Positions 52,309-62,087 of a stretch of DNA of 64,000 nt are shown in pieces. The position numbers and the translations under genes were made by a program. Within the stretch, counting starts at the first letter, position 1; the number at the start of each line of letters is the position of its first letter. Origin of the DNA: Vreelandella andesensis (lineage in GTDB: Bacteria > Pseudomonadota > Gammaproteobacteria > Pseudomonadales > Halomonadaceae); contig NZ_RZHG01000021.1 of assembly GCF_003989795.1 (NCBI RefSeq), forward strand, positions 62,001-126,000, written 5' to 3'. A model generated the notes under the pieces. That model was not told where the DNA came from and did not search any database. It saw nothing but the letters and a program-made list of their open reading frames with translations.

Positions 52309-53234
52309 TGAAACCCCTATCACAACTGCAAATCGACTTTATGGGACGACGAAACCTTGCGTTCGTTATCTCTGCCGTGCTGCTAGTAATATCGATTGGC
52401 GCGATTATTTTTCAGCAGCTAAATCTTGGGCTGGACTTTACTGGCGGTACGCTGGTCGAAGTGCGCTACGGCGCAGCGCCTTCCCTAGACGCTATTCGTC
52501 AATTACTCGAAGACAGTGGCTTCCAAGACGTGTCGGTACAAACGTTTGGAGCGTCGACAGAAGTACTTATTCGCCTTCAGCAGGCGTTCGATGCTGATGT
52601 CGGCAACGAAGTCGTCAGTTTGCTACGCGCCAATGGCGATAGCGTTAGCCTCGTGCGGGCCGAGTTTGTTGGCGCACAGGTCGGCGACCAGTTACGTGAC
52701 CAAAGTGGCTTAGGCCTAATGGTGGCTTTGGGCGTGGTAATGCTTTACGTTGCCTTCCGCTTTCAATACAAATTTGCTCTTGGCGCCCTGCTGGCCCTGC
52801 TACACGATGTCATCATCGTTGTCGGTATCTTTGCGTTGTTTCAGCTGGACTTCGATCTAACGGTATTGGCAGCGATCTTGGCTGTTATTGGCTATTCGCT
52901 AAACGATACGATTGTTGTCTATGACCGTATCCGCGAGACTATTCGCACATCGCGCATTGATGATATGCCGCAAATCTTCAACGAAGCGATCAATGCCACG
53001 CTATCCCGCACGCTCGCCACGTCTGGCACTACTATATTGGTGTTACTGGCGTTGCTACTGCTGGGTGGCGATATGATTGAGAATTTTGCCGTTGCACTGC
53101 TGATTGGCGTTGTCGTAGGCACCTTCTCTTCGGTTTATATCTCGGGCGCGCTACTTATCCCGTTGAGGCTTTCACGGGAAGATCTTATCCCCACCAAGAA
53201 AGAGCTGGACGAAGAGGAAGAAGAGCTGCCTTAA
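52308..53234 (+). CDS. secF: Protein translocase subunit SecF
   Basis: 308-aa partner of SecD. N-terminal span, then GLDFTGGTLVEVRYG (about residue 43), a periplasmic part, and a C-terminal five-span bundle with GYSLNDTIVVYDRIRE and the GGDMIENFAVALLIG segment. The ATG at 52308 is chosen over a GTG 6 bases earlier because AAGAGGTGG lies at the right distance and it shares a base with the small ORF's stop. Ends in an acidic tail, common in halophile SecF. Confidence 0.95.
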   Translation: MKPLSQLQIDFMGRRNLAFVISAVLLVISIGAIIFQQLNLGLDFTGGTLVEVRYGAAPSLDAIRQLLEDSGFQDVSVQTFGASTEVLIRLQQAFDADVGNEVVSLLRANGDSVSLVRAEFVGAQVGDQLRDQSGLGLMVALGVVMLYVAFRFQYKFALGALLALLHDVIIVVGIFALFQLDFDLTVLAAILAVIGYSLNDTIVVYDRIRETIRTSRIDDMPQIFNEAINATLSRTLATSGTTILVLLALLLLGGDMIENFAVALLIGVVVGTFSSVYISGALLIPLRLSREDLIPTKKELDEEEEELP

Positions 53235-53275
53235 ACAACAGCTCTGTCGCGCCAACGCCTTAACTGGCGCACAAC

Positions 53276-53314
53276 AAAAAAGCCCTGCTGGTTCTCACCA
53301 GCAGGGCTTTTTAA
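53276..53314. terminator. Bidirectional terminator between secF and suhB-like gene
   Basis: AGCCCTGCTGG-6 bases-CCAGCAGGGCT, an 11-bp stem, flanked by an A-run on the left and a T-run on the right, thus able to end both convergent transcripts. Confidence 0.92.
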
Positions 53315-53333
53315 TTAGATCATTTTTTAACGT

Positions 53334-54128
53334 TTAAAAATGCGGTGCCAATTGCTTAATCAAGGCCTTGTACAGTCGCGGCCCGGCGGCCATTAACTGG
53401 CCTTCAGCATTCACTGATGGCTTGCCATCAGGCGTACCCATCAACGCCCCGGCCTCTTTCAGCAATAACGTACCCACCAGCATATCCTGCTCTTCAAGAC
53501 CTAGGACAAAAACACTGTCTACACGGCCACAGGCAAGCTCGCAAATATCCAGCAGGCCGCTGCCAGAAGCCAACATGGCGTCTACCTGGGGCGCTAGCTG
53601 TTGAGTAACGGTTAAGTAAGTCGGTAAATGATTTGGGCGCAACCAGGTTTCCGGCAGGCTCATTGCTACACGCGTACCGCTAATGGCGGTAGGCTTGCTA
53701 ACGCGCATGCGCTTGTCATTGTACTGGGCGCCACGGCCGCGGCTGGCGATATACTCATCGTCAGCAAAAGGGCAGATAAGCACCGCATGCTCGGGACGAC
53801 CTTTAACGAGACACACCACTGAGAGAGCAAAGCCTTTTCCTGCCACCGCTAAATTGGAATAGCCGTGCATTGGTTCAATTTTCCAGACAACATCAGCACC
53901 TTCGCCTTCGCCCGCTTTATGGGGCGTATAGCGGCCACTGAAGCCGTGCAGGGGGTACCCTCGCTGCAACTGCTGAACAATGGTAGCCTCTGCTTTGCGA
54001 GCTGTGTCTTCTAGCAAGCGGTCGAGGTTAAATTCATCGTGAGCATTTTCAATGCGCTCACGAACACGTAAAAAGTGTTCAACAGCGCCACGCGCAGCGC
54101 GCAGCGTAAATTGGACCATAGGGTTCAT
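53334..54128 (-). CDS. suhB: SuhB/inositol-monophosphatase-family protein with altered active site
   Basis: 264-aa protein of the IMPase fold. The order of segments, including ADVVWKIEPMHGYSN, FALSVVCLVKGRPEHAVL and SRGRGAQYNDKRMRVS, matches SuhB. The metal motif normally D-P-x-D-G-T is E-P-M-H-G-Y here, and the upstream G-E-E motif region reads GRYTPH; the late W-D-x-A-A-G is QDMLVG. Phosphatase activity is therefore doubtful. Known SuhB also joins the Nus antitermination complex, for which catalysis is not required; that role may be what is kept here (inference). Confidence 0.82.
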   Translation of the reverse strand: MNPMVQFTLRAARGAVEHFLRVRERIENAHDEFNLDRLLEDTARKAEATIVQQLQRGYPLHGFSGRYTPHKAGEGEGADVVWKIEPMHGYSNLAVAGKGFALSVVCLVKGRPEHAVLICPFADDEYIASRGRGAQYNDKRMRVSKPTAISGTRVAMSLPETWLRPNHLPTYLTVTQQLAPQVDAMLASGSGLLDICELACGRVDSVFVLGLEEQDMLVGTLLLKEAGALMGTPDGKPSVNAEGQLMAAGPRLYKALIKQLAPHF

Positions 54129-54270
54129 GATCGGGCCTTGTCACAGTGATGTTAAAGAACGGGGGCAGTGGCAGGACTGCTTTGGCGCGCAATTCTAACA
54201 GAGCCCCCTCGGGCATGCCATCGACTCATGCTAAACTGCGCATTTCCCGCACTTGATTACCGAGCCCATT

Positions 54271-55023
54271 ATGCTTGAGCGCATCCGTATTGTTCTTATT
54301 GGCACTAGTCATCCTGGTAACATTGGCGGCGTCGCCCGCGCCATGCACAACATGGGCTTAGCCGATTTGGCCCTGGTGGCACCGCGCTGTGAGGTGATTA
54401 CCCAAGACAGCATTTCCCGCGCTTCGGGGGCCGACCACCTGCTTCATGAGGCAAAGGTTTACCCTACCCTTGAAGACGCTGTTGCTGACTGCACGCTTGC
54501 CGTGGGTGCCAGCGCCCGCTCGCGCACGCTCCCTTGGCCGATGATATCCCCCCGCGAACTGGCCGAACGTCTGCCCGGTGAATGCCAGCCTGAAAACTCA
54601 CATGTCGCTCTGGTATTCGGTCGCGAGGACAGCGGCTTAACGAATGCCGAATTGCAGCGCTGTCATGCCCATGTGCATATCCCTACCAATGCAGATTTCA
54701 GCTCGCTAAACCTAGCCGCCGCCGTTCAGGTCATCGCATACGAGTGCCGTATGGCATGGCTTAGTCAACAAGGCACCGTCAACACCGCACAGGAAGATAA
54801 TGACGCGCTGGCGACTCACATCGAGCTAGAGCGCTACTTTGAGCACCTGGAACGCACACTGATTGCTATTGAATTTCATGACCCAGCGCAGCCGCGACAG
54901 TTGATGGCTAGACTGCGCCGTCTTTACCTACGTGCTCGCCCTGAAAAAATGGAAATGAATATTCTGCGTGGCATTCTTTCAGCAACCGAAAAAGCGGCAG
55001 ACCAACATCGCCCACGATCTTGA
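54271..55023 (+). CDS. trmJ: tRNA (cytidine/uridine-2'-O)-methyltransferase TrmJ
   Basis: 250-aa SPOUT methyltransferase modifying position 32 of tRNAs. The N-terminal TSHPGNIGGVARAMHNMGL, the knot-forming LVFGREDSGLTNAELQRCH (about residue 114) and IPTNADFSSLNLAAAVQVIAYE are typical. The C-terminal helical extension (IELERYFEHLERTLIAIEFHDP) is characteristic of TrmJ. ATG at 54271; an upstream TTG extends the frame by six codons. Confidence 0.93.
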   Translation: MLERIRIVLIGTSHPGNIGGVARAMHNMGLADLALVAPRCEVITQDSISRASGADHLLHEAKVYPTLEDAVADCTLAVGASARSRTLPWPMISPRELAERLPGECQPENSHVALVFGREDSGLTNAELQRCHAHVHIPTNADFSSLNLAAAVQVIAYECRMAWLSQQGTVNTAQEDNDALATHIELERYFEHLERTLIAIEFHDPAQPRQLMARLRRLYLRARPEKMEMNILRGILSATEKAADQHRPRS

Positions 55024-55157
55024 TAATAACAGCAGACTGAGCAACCTAAACTTGAAGTCGCATCAGTGTGCCCCAAGCTATTTTCCTGAACCCTATGTTG
55101 CACTAACCATATTCCAAAAAATGATGATTGCCGCCTTTTAACGCCCAAGGATCACTT

Positions 55158-56087
55158 ATGTTTCAACGCCTACGTGAAGACATTAATAGCGTATTCGACC
55201 GCGACCCCGCGGCACGTAACTTTCTCGAGGTGCTGACCAACTACCCCGGCCTGCACGCCTTGCTGCTTCACCGCTGCAGTCACTGGTTATGGAAGAAAAA
55301 CCTTAAATGGTTGGCGCGAACGCTATCGACGTTTTCACGTTGGTTGACCGGTATTGAGATCCACCCAGGCGCCACCATTGGCCGACGCTTCTTTATTGAT
55401 CACGGCATGGGCGTGGTGATCGGTGAAACGGCGTTGGTTGGCAACAACGTAACTCTCTATCAAGGCGTTACCTTAGGCGGCACCAGTTGGAATAAAGGCA
55501 AGCGACACCCTACATTGGGAGATGGGGTCATTGTTGGCGCTGGCGCTAAAATTCTTGGTCCTTTCACCGTTGGCGCGGGAGCCAAGATTGGCTCTAACGC
55601 CGTGGTTACCAAAGAAGTCCCTTCAGGCGCGACGGTGGTTGGCATTCCGGGCAAAATCGTTAAACGCGCGGACCCCGATGTCGAGGAAGCGTTAGACGTT
55701 GACCCGGCTCGGCGAGAAGCGATTTGCCAAAAATTTGGCTTCGATGCGTATGGTGTTAGCCAAGATATGCCCGACCCCGTGGCACGTTCGATGCAGGCGA
55801 TGCTTGACCATATGCACGCCGTCGATGAGCGCATTGAGCGTATGTGCTCGACACTGCGCAAACTAGATGCCAACTACCGCGACGGCCAATTACCGACCCT
55901 GCGGGATGAAGACTTCGCGGATATTTTGGACGAAAACGACACCGGCTGCCCAGGCGTTGGCAAAAACAGCCACGCCTCTAACGTCAGCGCCGGGGCGAAC
56001 AAGACAGACGCCGTTAGCACCCAACAAACCGCTCACAATTCCACTACTAATCCAGAGACTGACTCAACGACATCGCGCAATAGTTGA
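55158..56087 (+). CDS. cysE: Serine O-acetyltransferase
   Basis: 309-aa CysE/EpsC-type enzyme making O-acetylserine for cysteine synthesis. The left-handed beta-helix hexapeptide region includes the catalytic His stretch [19 protein letters not shown] and [22 protein letters not shown]. It has a longer, Asn/Thr-rich C-terminal tail than E. coli CysE. It lies directly upstream of iscR and iscS, so cysteine supply is linked to Fe-S assembly. ATG at 55158. Confidence 0.94.
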   Translation: MFQRLREDINSVFDRDPAARNFLEVLTNYPGLHALLLHRCSHWLWKKNLKWLARTLSTFSRWLTGIEIHPGATIGRRFFIDHGMGVVIGETALVGNNVTLYQGVTLGGTSWNKGKRHPTLGDGVIVGAGAKILGPFTVGAGAKIGSNAVVTKEVPSGATVVGIPGKIVKRADPDVEEALDVDPARREAICQKFGFDAYGVSQDMPDPVARSMQAMLDHMHAVDERIERMCSTLRKLDANYRDGQLPTLRDEDFADILDENDTGCPGVGKNSHASNVSAGANKTDAVSTQQTAHNSTTNPETDSTTSRNS

Positions 56088-56163
56088 CCAAAGCACTCAG
56101 GATTTCCATAATGGCGCTACATTTGCCGTAAGTGCGCTGAGGTTCAGCGTCGAGGTGCCTGTT

Positions 56164-56631
56164 ATGCGCTTGACCACTAAAGGCCGTTACGCCGTTACCG
56201 CCATGCTCGATTTGGCGATAAATACTCCTCAAGGCCCTACTAGCCTTGGGGATATCTCGCAGCGTCAGGAAATTTCGCTCTCCTATCTTGAACAACTATT
56301 TGCACACTTACGCCGTGCAGGCCTCGTTAACAGCGTGCGCGGCCCAGGTGGCGGCTATTTACTGGCTAAGCCGGCCGAAGACATCAGTGTTTCCCAAGTG
56401 ATTGATGCCGTAAATGAGACCGTGGATGCAACACGTTGCCAAGGGCTTTCAGACTGCCAACAAGGCGATACCTGCCTAACCCACCATCTGTGGTGTGAGC
56501 TGTCAGGACAGATTCGTAACTTCCTTGATGACACTAGCCTTGCACAACTCATGCAGCGCCCCGATGTAATACGCATTGCCTCTCGGCAGAAGCAGCGCGT
56601 AGAAGCAGGCATTCTCGCCTCATCCCCTTAA
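56164..56631 (+). CDS. iscR: Fe-S cluster regulator IscR
   Basis: 155-aa Rrf2-family regulator that binds a [2Fe-2S] cluster and controls the isc genes. The helix-turn-helix starts [18 protein letters not shown], and the cluster ligands are three cysteines in the region [13 protein letters not shown] (about residues 92-104) with a His in THHLW. Start fixed by the family; the open frame runs far upstream into cysE. Confidence 0.95.
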   Translation: MRLTTKGRYAVTAMLDLAINTPQGPTSLGDISQRQEISLSYLEQLFAHLRRAGLVNSVRGPGGGYLLAKPAEDISVSQVIDAVNETVDATRCQGLSDCQQGDTCLTHHLWCELSGQIRNFLDDTSLAQLMQRPDVIRIASRQKQRVEAGILASSP

Positions 56632-56656
56632 CGGCCTTCACCGCACGTTGGACTCT

Positions 56657-57829
56657 ATGACGATGACTTCCCCCTCTTCGCTGCCGATTTATTTGGACTA
56701 TGCCGCGACGACACCGGTAGATACCCGCGTGGCTGACGTCATGCAGCGCTACTTAACCGTTGACCAGCTATTCGCCAACCCCGCCTCGCGCAGCCATATG
56801 CTGGGCTGGCAGGCAGAACAGGTGGTAGAGCAGGCCCGTCGCCAAGTAGCAGACACCGTTGGCGCGGACCCACGTGAAATGGTTTGGACCAGTGGTGCCA
56901 CTGAAGCCAACAATCTAGCGCTGATTGGCTATATGCGCGCCAACCGTGAGCGCGGCATGCATTTAGTTACCTCTACCATTGAGCATAAAGCGATTGTCGA
57001 TACTGCCCACGCCTTAGAAAGCGAAGGTTTTGAGGTGACGTGGCTAACGCCAGGACGAGACGGCCGCACTTCCCCTGAACAGTTGCGCGCAGCCATGCGT
57101 GATGACACGGCACTGGTGTCGTTAATGGCAGTCAATAATGAATTGGGCAGCATTAACGATATTGCCGCGCTGGCAGACGTTGCCCATGAGTTTGGTGCCG
57201 TTTTTCACACCGATGCGGCACAAGCCGTGGGGCGCATTCCATTAGATGTGGTGGCGCAACAGATCGATTTAATGTCGCTGTCTGGTCACAAAACTTACGG
57301 CCCTAAAGGGGTTGGGGCGCTCTATGTTAAGCGCCATCCCGATATACGCATAGAAGCACTTATCCATGGCGGCGGCCACGAACGGGGCATGCGTTCCGGA
57401 ACACTTCCGACCCATCAAATTGCGGGCATGGGTGAAGCATTTGCACTTATGCAACACCAACAGCAGGAAGATCAAGCCCATATTGCTCAGCTACGTGAAC
57501 GCTTCCTAAAGGGGCTAGAAGATGTTGATGGCGTCTTTGCCAATTCCCCATTGGAAAATGTCGTTCCCAATATTTTAAATCTGGCGTTTCAAGGGGTAGA
57601 TGGCGAATCCCTATTGATGGCACTGCGCGATGTGGCCGTGTCAACCGGCTCTGCCTGTAACTCTGCTAGCGTCGACCCTTCCTATGTTTTATTGGGAATT
57701 GGTACGCCGCGCGCCCTTGCACTCTCGTCGTTGCGTTTTAGCTTTGGGCGTTTTACCACCGATGCCGACATTGATTACGCGCTGACACTACTGCGCCACG
57801 CGTTATGCGGACTACGCTCAACGCGTTAA
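56657..57829 (+). CDS. iscS: Cysteine desulfurase IscS
   Basis: 390-aa PLP enzyme that removes sulfur from cysteine. Motifs: YLDYAATTPVD at the N-terminus, SGATEANNLAL, EHKAI, the PLP lysine in SGHKTYGPKGVGALY (about residue 212) and the catalytic Cys loop STGSACNSASVDPSYVL (about 330). Follows iscR by 25 bases. The next gene is an IscA-type protein; iscU, hscB, hscA and fdx are not in the expected place. Confidence 0.95.
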   Translation: MTMTSPSSLPIYLDYAATTPVDTRVADVMQRYLTVDQLFANPASRSHMLGWQAEQVVEQARRQVADTVGADPREMVWTSGATEANNLALIGYMRANRERGMHLVTSTIEHKAIVDTAHALESEGFEVTWLTPGRDGRTSPEQLRAAMRDDTALVSLMAVNNELGSINDIAALADVAHEFGAVFHTDAAQAVGRIPLDVVAQQIDLMSLSGHKTYGPKGVGALYVKRHPDIRIEALIHGGGHERGMRSGTLPTHQIAGMGEAFALMQHQQQEDQAHIAQLRERFLKGLEDVDGVFANSPLENVVPNILNLAFQGVDGESLLMALRDVAVSTGSACNSASVDPSYVLLGIGTPRALALSSLRFSFGRFTTDADIDYALTLLRHALCGLRSTR

Positions 57830-57887
57830 ACGGCTGATGCCACCACTAAGCAACCAGCCTACCGACTTCTTTAAGGAGGACGCCCCA

Positions 57888-58214
57888 ATGGCAACTCTCA
57901 ACATTACCCCTTCTGCTGCTCAGCAAATCCGTCACGTTCTCGATGAGCGTGGCCAGGGCCTTGGGCTGCGTGTTTCCGTTAAGCCTAGCGGCTGCTCAGG
58001 CTATAGCTACGTGCTCGATTTTGCCGATGACGTCAACGATGACGAAATCCGCTTTGAGGAGCATGGCGCCAGCGTGTATGTCGCTCCGGACGCGCTAGAA
58101 ATACTCAACGGCAGTGAAGTGGACTATGTAAGCGAAGGACTGAATCGGTTTTTCCGTTTCAACAATCCTAACGTGAAAGATGAGTGCGGCTGTGGCGAAA
58201 GCTTCACGGTCTAA
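57888..58214 (+). CDS. iscA: IscA/HesB-type Fe-S carrier
   Basis: 108-aa A-type carrier with its three conserved cysteines (GCSG near residue 36; ECGCGESF near 98-105). Preceded by a strong AAGGAGG. Directly follows iscS (58 bases). It could be iscA, or a SufA/ErpA-like protein; the compact iscR-iscS-iscA arrangement without iscU favours a general A-type carrier. Confidence 0.88.
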   Translation: MATLNITPSAAQQIRHVLDERGQGLGLRVSVKPSGCSGYSYVLDFADDVNDDEIRFEEHGASVYVAPDALEILNGSEVDYVSEGLNRFFRFNNPNVKDECGCGESFTV

Positions 58215-58380
58215 GTGGTTAGCGCTGCATCACCGGTATTCATCATCCCCTTGAGGCGCTATAATCGCGCCCACTCGGCAACCGGTAATGCAAAAGCAGT
58301 ACTGCCGACTCATTTTTCCTGCGCCGCCTCGGCTTTCCGGGGCGGCACTTCTGGTTTATGCCTCTTAAGGAGATTCCACC

Positions 58381-58806
58381 ATGGCTATTGAACGTACCCT
58401 TTCTATTATCAAGCCTGATGCCGTTGCTAAAAATGCGATTGGCGACATCATTTCTCGCTTTGAAAAAGCAGGCTTGAACGTTATTGCGGCTAAGATGGTT
58501 CATCTTTCTGAAGATAAAGCTGGCGGTTTCTACGCCGAACACAAAGAGCGTCCTTTCTTTAAAGACCTCGTTGGCTTCATGACCTCTGGCCCCGTCGTCG
58601 TTCAAGTATTGGAAGGCGAAGGCGCTATTGCTAAAAACCGCGATTTGATGGGCGCTACTAACCCGAAAGAAGCGGCACCCGGCACTATCCGCGCTGACTT
58701 TGCGGAAACAATTGACGCTAACGCTGTCCATGGTTCTGATTCTCCGGAAAGCGCTGAACGCGAAATTAGCTACTTCTTCGGTAACGATGAAATTTGCCCG
58801 CGCTAA
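58381..58806 (+). CDS. ndk: Nucleoside diphosphate kinase
   Basis: 141-aa enzyme with the phosphate-accepting His in [16 protein letters not shown] (residue about 117) and the N-terminal [12 protein letters not shown]. Full-length. An AAGGAG site precedes the ATG; a TATAAT at 58260 may be its -10 box. A terminator follows. Confidence 0.97.
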   Translation: MAIERTLSIIKPDAVAKNAIGDIISRFEKAGLNVIAAKMVHLSEDKAGGFYAEHKERPFFKDLVGFMTSGPVVVQVLEGEGAIAKNRDLMGATNPKEAAPGTIRADFAETIDANAVHGSDSPESAEREISYFFGNDEICPR

Positions 58807-58849
58807 ACCAAGCGTGCCGCCGATTCAACATCCGTTGCCGGCCATTTTC

Positions 58850-58873
58850 GCGGGGGTTATGCCCCCGCCTTTT
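58850..58873 (+). terminator. Terminator after ndk
   Basis: GCGGGGG-TTAT-GCCCCCGC stem-loop followed by CTTTTC, 44 bases after the ndk stop and just before rlmN. Confidence 0.75.
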
Positions 58874-58891
58874 CTCTGAACGCTGACCGCC

Positions 58892-60076
58892 ATGACCACT
58901 ACCGTAGCTCAACATACGCCTTCCTCTCGCTCCTCGACTGAAAGCGAACCTGCCGCCACTAACGCGCCAGAGCGCCAGAACCTGCTTGGTATGTCTCGTG
59001 AGCAGATGGAGGATTTCTTTTTGTCGATTGGTGAAAAGAAATTCCGCGCTGCCCAGGTAATGAAGTGGATTCACCAGGAAGGTAGCGATGACTTTTCCTT
59101 GATGACCAATCTATCGAAGCCGTTGCGAGAAAAACTTGCAACCGTGGCTGAGATTCGTGGTCCTGGCGTTGTCTATGAAGGGACTTCTACCGACGGCACA
59201 CGCAAGTGGGTCTTGGAAGTAGAAGATGGCAGTTACGTGGAAACGGTGCTGATTCCTGCAGAGAACGGCAAGCGCCGTACACTCTGCGTCTCATCCCAAG
59301 TAGGCTGCTCGTTAGACTGCAGCTTTTGCTCGACAGGCAAACAAGGCTTCCAGCGCAACCTGACCGCCGCCGAAATTATCGGCCAAGTGTGGGTCGCCCA
59401 GCGTAGCGTTGGCCCGCGTCGCGACACCGCCAATCGCCCGGTGACCAACGTAGTCATGATGGGCATGGGCGAGCCGCTGCTCAACTTTGATAACGTTGTG
59501 CCAGCAATGAAGCTGATGCTAGACGATAACGGCTATGGACTTTCTAAACGCCGCGTCACGCTTTCAACCTCAGGCGTTGTGCCGATGATAGATAAGCTTG
59601 GCGATGAAATTGACGTTAGCTTAGCCATTTCGTTGCATGCCTCTACCGATGAGCTACGCAACGAGCTAGTACCGATTAATCGTAAATATAATATCCGCGC
59701 ACTTCTGGACGCTTGTCACCGTTACCTTTCCAAATGCCCGGATAATCGTCAGGTTACCATTGAATACACACTCATTAGAGATGTGAACGACCAGCAGGAG
59801 CATGCCGAGCAAATGGCGGCGCTATTGAAAGAACTGCCCTGTAAAATCAATTTGATACCGTTTAACCCATTCCCTAACTCAGGCTATGAAAAGCCCTCGC
59901 GCAACCAAGTGATGCGCTTTCAGCAATGGCTATATGACCTGGGTTATAACGCTACCGTCCGCATAACACGAGGCGATGATATTGACGCTGCTTGTGGCCA
60001 ATTGGTCGGGCGTGTGAAAGACCGCACTAAGCGAAGTGCACGCTATATTCAGTCCGTGCAGCTTGATGCGGACTAA
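58892..60076 (+). CDS. rlmN: Dual-specificity RNA methyltransferase RlmN
   Basis: 394-aa radical-SAM enzyme methylating A2503 of 23S rRNA and A37 of tRNAs. The cluster motif is [15 protein letters not shown] (about residues 138-152), the methyl-carrying Cys is near the end in AACGQLVG, and [14 protein letters not shown] is a typical SAM-binding part. Preceded by ndk and followed by pilW, as in other gammaproteobacteria. Confidence 0.96.
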   Translation: MTTTVAQHTPSSRSSTESEPAATNAPERQNLLGMSREQMEDFFLSIGEKKFRAAQVMKWIHQEGSDDFSLMTNLSKPLREKLATVAEIRGPGVVYEGTSTDGTRKWVLEVEDGSYVETVLIPAENGKRRTLCVSSQVGCSLDCSFCSTGKQGFQRNLTAAEIIGQVWVAQRSVGPRRDTANRPVTNVVMMGMGEPLLNFDNVVPAMKLMLDDNGYGLSKRRVTLSTSGVVPMIDKLGDEIDVSLAISLHASTDELRNELVPINRKYNIRALLDACHRYLSKCPDNRQVTIEYTLIRDVNDQQEHAEQMAALLKELPCKINLIPFNPFPNSGYEKPSRNQVMRFQQWLYDLGYNATVRITRGDDIDAACGQLVGRVKDRTKRSARYIQSVQLDAD

Positions 60077-60182
60077 ACCGCCATTATCTTGACTTACGCT
60101 GTATGCAGCGCTTTGATGGACAGGTTTTCAAACCACCATTATCGCAATGTTGCCGAATAACGACATGTCTGATGGTCACTGC

Positions 60183-60290
60183 AAGATGGCTATTAGAAGA
60201 TGGCTACTAGAAGATGGCTATTAGAAGATGGTTGCTAGAAAATAGTTACTACAACAAATAGTTACTAAAAATAGTTACTGAAATTAGTTA
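60183..60290 (+). repeat. Degenerate 14-bp tandem repeats upstream of pilW
   Basis: Four near-identical 14-bp units (AAGATGGCTATTAG and variants; 60183-60238) grade into degenerate copies with a TAGTTACT core down to about 60290. The array begins 107 bases after rlmN and ends about 17 bases before the pilW ATG, so it spans the leader region of pilW. Confidence 0.8.
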
Positions 60291-60306
60291 CTACAAGAGG
60301 GTGTAC

Positions 60307-61041
60307 ATGACCGGTCACCGCAGGCATTTTTGCCCACTAAGGGCCCCCATGCTGTGCGTGCTAGTAAGCAGCATGTTGTTAGCCGGCTGTGCCACGTCTG
60401 GTAGTGCGCCTTCTCAAGCTGACGATGGCGCTGCGGACGCATACACACAGCTTGGGGTTGCTTACCTAGAACGTGACAACCTACCCCGGGCACTTAGCGC
60501 GCTGGATCGTGCACTTGAAATTAATCCACGCAATGCCGAGGCACTTCAGGCGCTCGCACTGGTCTATCAACAGCAAAGCGAATATGAGCTTGCACGTCGT
60601 TATTTTCAGCAAGCGATTAAATCAGCGCCCTCTTTTACACGTGCGCGTAACAATTACGCGGCGTTTTTATATCAGCAGGGGCAGTTTAACGCCGCCTGCG
60701 AGCAGTTAGAAACCGCATCTCACGATGCCCAGTATGCTAATCGTGCCCAGTTGTTTACTAACCTAGGGCAATGCTATCTGGCAGCCGATAACATTGATGA
60801 AGCGCGCAAACGCCTACTGCGCGCAGTAAGCATTGATCCACGTAGACCGCGTGGATATTTATTATTAGCCGAACTTGAAGTTTCACAGGGCAATTACGGT
60901 CAAGCCTGGGAGCCGCTGCAGAGCTATTTGCAGCTTGCCGGGCAAGATCCGATGGCGTTGGAAATGGCGATCGATATCGCCCACGCCCGTGGTGATCACG
61001 CTGCGGCTGCGAACTACCAGCGCTTATTGAATATTGACTAA
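60307..61041 (+). CDS. pilW: Type IV pilus biogenesis lipoprotein PilW
   Basis: 244-aa TPR lipoprotein required for stability of the PilQ secretin. Lipobox LLAGC (Cys near residue 28) after a signal peptide. At least five TPR-like units follow (AYTQLGVAYLERDNLPRALSALDRALEINP first). ATG at 60307 with an AGAGGG site; an in-frame GTG at 60301 is possible. Operon with rodZ and ispG downstream, the usual arrangement. Confidence 0.9.
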   Translation: MTGHRRHFCPLRAPMLCVLVSSMLLAGCATSGSAPSQADDGAADAYTQLGVAYLERDNLPRALSALDRALEINPRNAEALQALALVYQQQSEYELARRYFQQAIKSAPSFTRARNNYAAFLYQQGQFNAACEQLETASHDAQYANRAQLFTNLGQCYLAADNIDEARKRLLRAVSIDPRRPRGYLLLAELEVSQGNYGQAWEPLQSYLQLAGQDPMALEMAIDIAHARGDHAAAANYQRLLNID

Positions 61042-61080
61042 CGGTGCCCTGACCACCTAATTATTGAAGGATGCTCAGCT

Positions 61081-62079
61081 ATGAGCGATACACAATCACA
61101 CGATAATGTTACAACCTCTAGCCCAACGGCCACACCTGGCGAGCTTCTCTCACGCCAACGCGAAGCACTCGGCATACCGCTTACTGATGCCGCACGAGCG
61201 CTTAATTTACGCCCTGCCGTCGTCGACGGTTTAGAACAAGATAATTACGAAGAAATACCTGTTGCCGCTTATCGCCGTGGCTATTTGCGTGCTTATGCAA
61301 GATACCTCGACATGGATGACCGTTTAGTACTCGAGGCCTATCAGGCTAACCACGGCAATGCAGAGACAGATCGTCGAGTGACCCCCGTTTCCGTCTCTCG
61401 GCCACCGTCACGAATTGGCGCGTGGTTATTTAAGCTAGTCACCCTACTGGTAATTATTGCCTTAATTGCCGTCACCGTTATGTGGTGGCAAAGCCGTGGT
61501 GGCAGTGAGCCACCCAGCATGGGAAGCAACGCCTCTCTAGAAGATGGTAGTGGCTCTACAGGTACGCTGGCCGGCAATACAACACCGACTGAGCAAACGC
61601 TGGCCGCTGCACCTCAGCTGCCGAACAACGCACCTGCACAGCAAGCGGATACCGCTGAGGGCGTTAATGAGGAAGCGGCTAATGCCGCGGCGACAGCCGT
61701 TGAGTCGGCATCAGAGTTGTCTATTTCTTCCGAAGCAACAGAAGAGGCTGAGCTGGCCTCGGCAGATACCGCAGAGCAAGCGGACGCCGTCACCGACAGC
61801 GAAGACAACGCGACCCAAACGCCCCCCGCAACGAACCCCAACTTGCTTGAGCTTACGTTTAACGAGCAGTCGTGGACTGAAATTTTTGATGCCAATAACC
61901 AGCGGGTGTTCGTTGGCCTGCAAACGCCTGGTACCACAGCCAGTGTTGAGGGCGAACCGCCTTTTCGTTTAACTATCGGCAATGCCACCGGTGTAGCACT
62001 GCGCTATGAAGGCAAGGACGTTAATCTTGTCCAGCGCGCCGGTGCTAACAATGTTGCCCGCTTTTCCCTGGGAGAGTGA
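61081..62079 (+). CDS. rodZ: Cytoskeletal protein RodZ
   Basis: 332-aa MreB-linked shape protein. N-terminal helix-turn-helix domain ([24 protein letters not shown]..., residues about 21-85), one transmembrane segment (about 109-130: [20 protein letters not shown]), an Ala/Thr/Glu-rich acidic linker (about 145-258), and a C-terminal DUF4115 domain. Its stop overlaps the in-frame GTG of ispG. Confidence 0.9.
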   Translation: MSDTQSHDNVTTSSPTATPGELLSRQREALGIPLTDAARALNLRPAVVDGLEQDNYEEIPVAAYRRGYLRAYARYLDMDDRLVLEAYQANHGNAETDRRVTPVSVSRPPSRIGAWLFKLVTLLVIIALIAVTVMWWQSRGGSEPPSMGSNASLEDGSGSTGTLAGNTTPTEQTLAAAPQLPNNAPAQQADTAEGVNEEAANAAATAVESASELSISSEATEEAELASADTAEQADAVTDSEDNATQTPPATNPNLLELTFNEQSWTEIFDANNQRVFVGLQTPGTTASVEGEPPFRLTIGNATGVALRYEGKDVNLVQRAGANNVARFSLGE

Positions 62080-62087
62080 CCCGTCTT

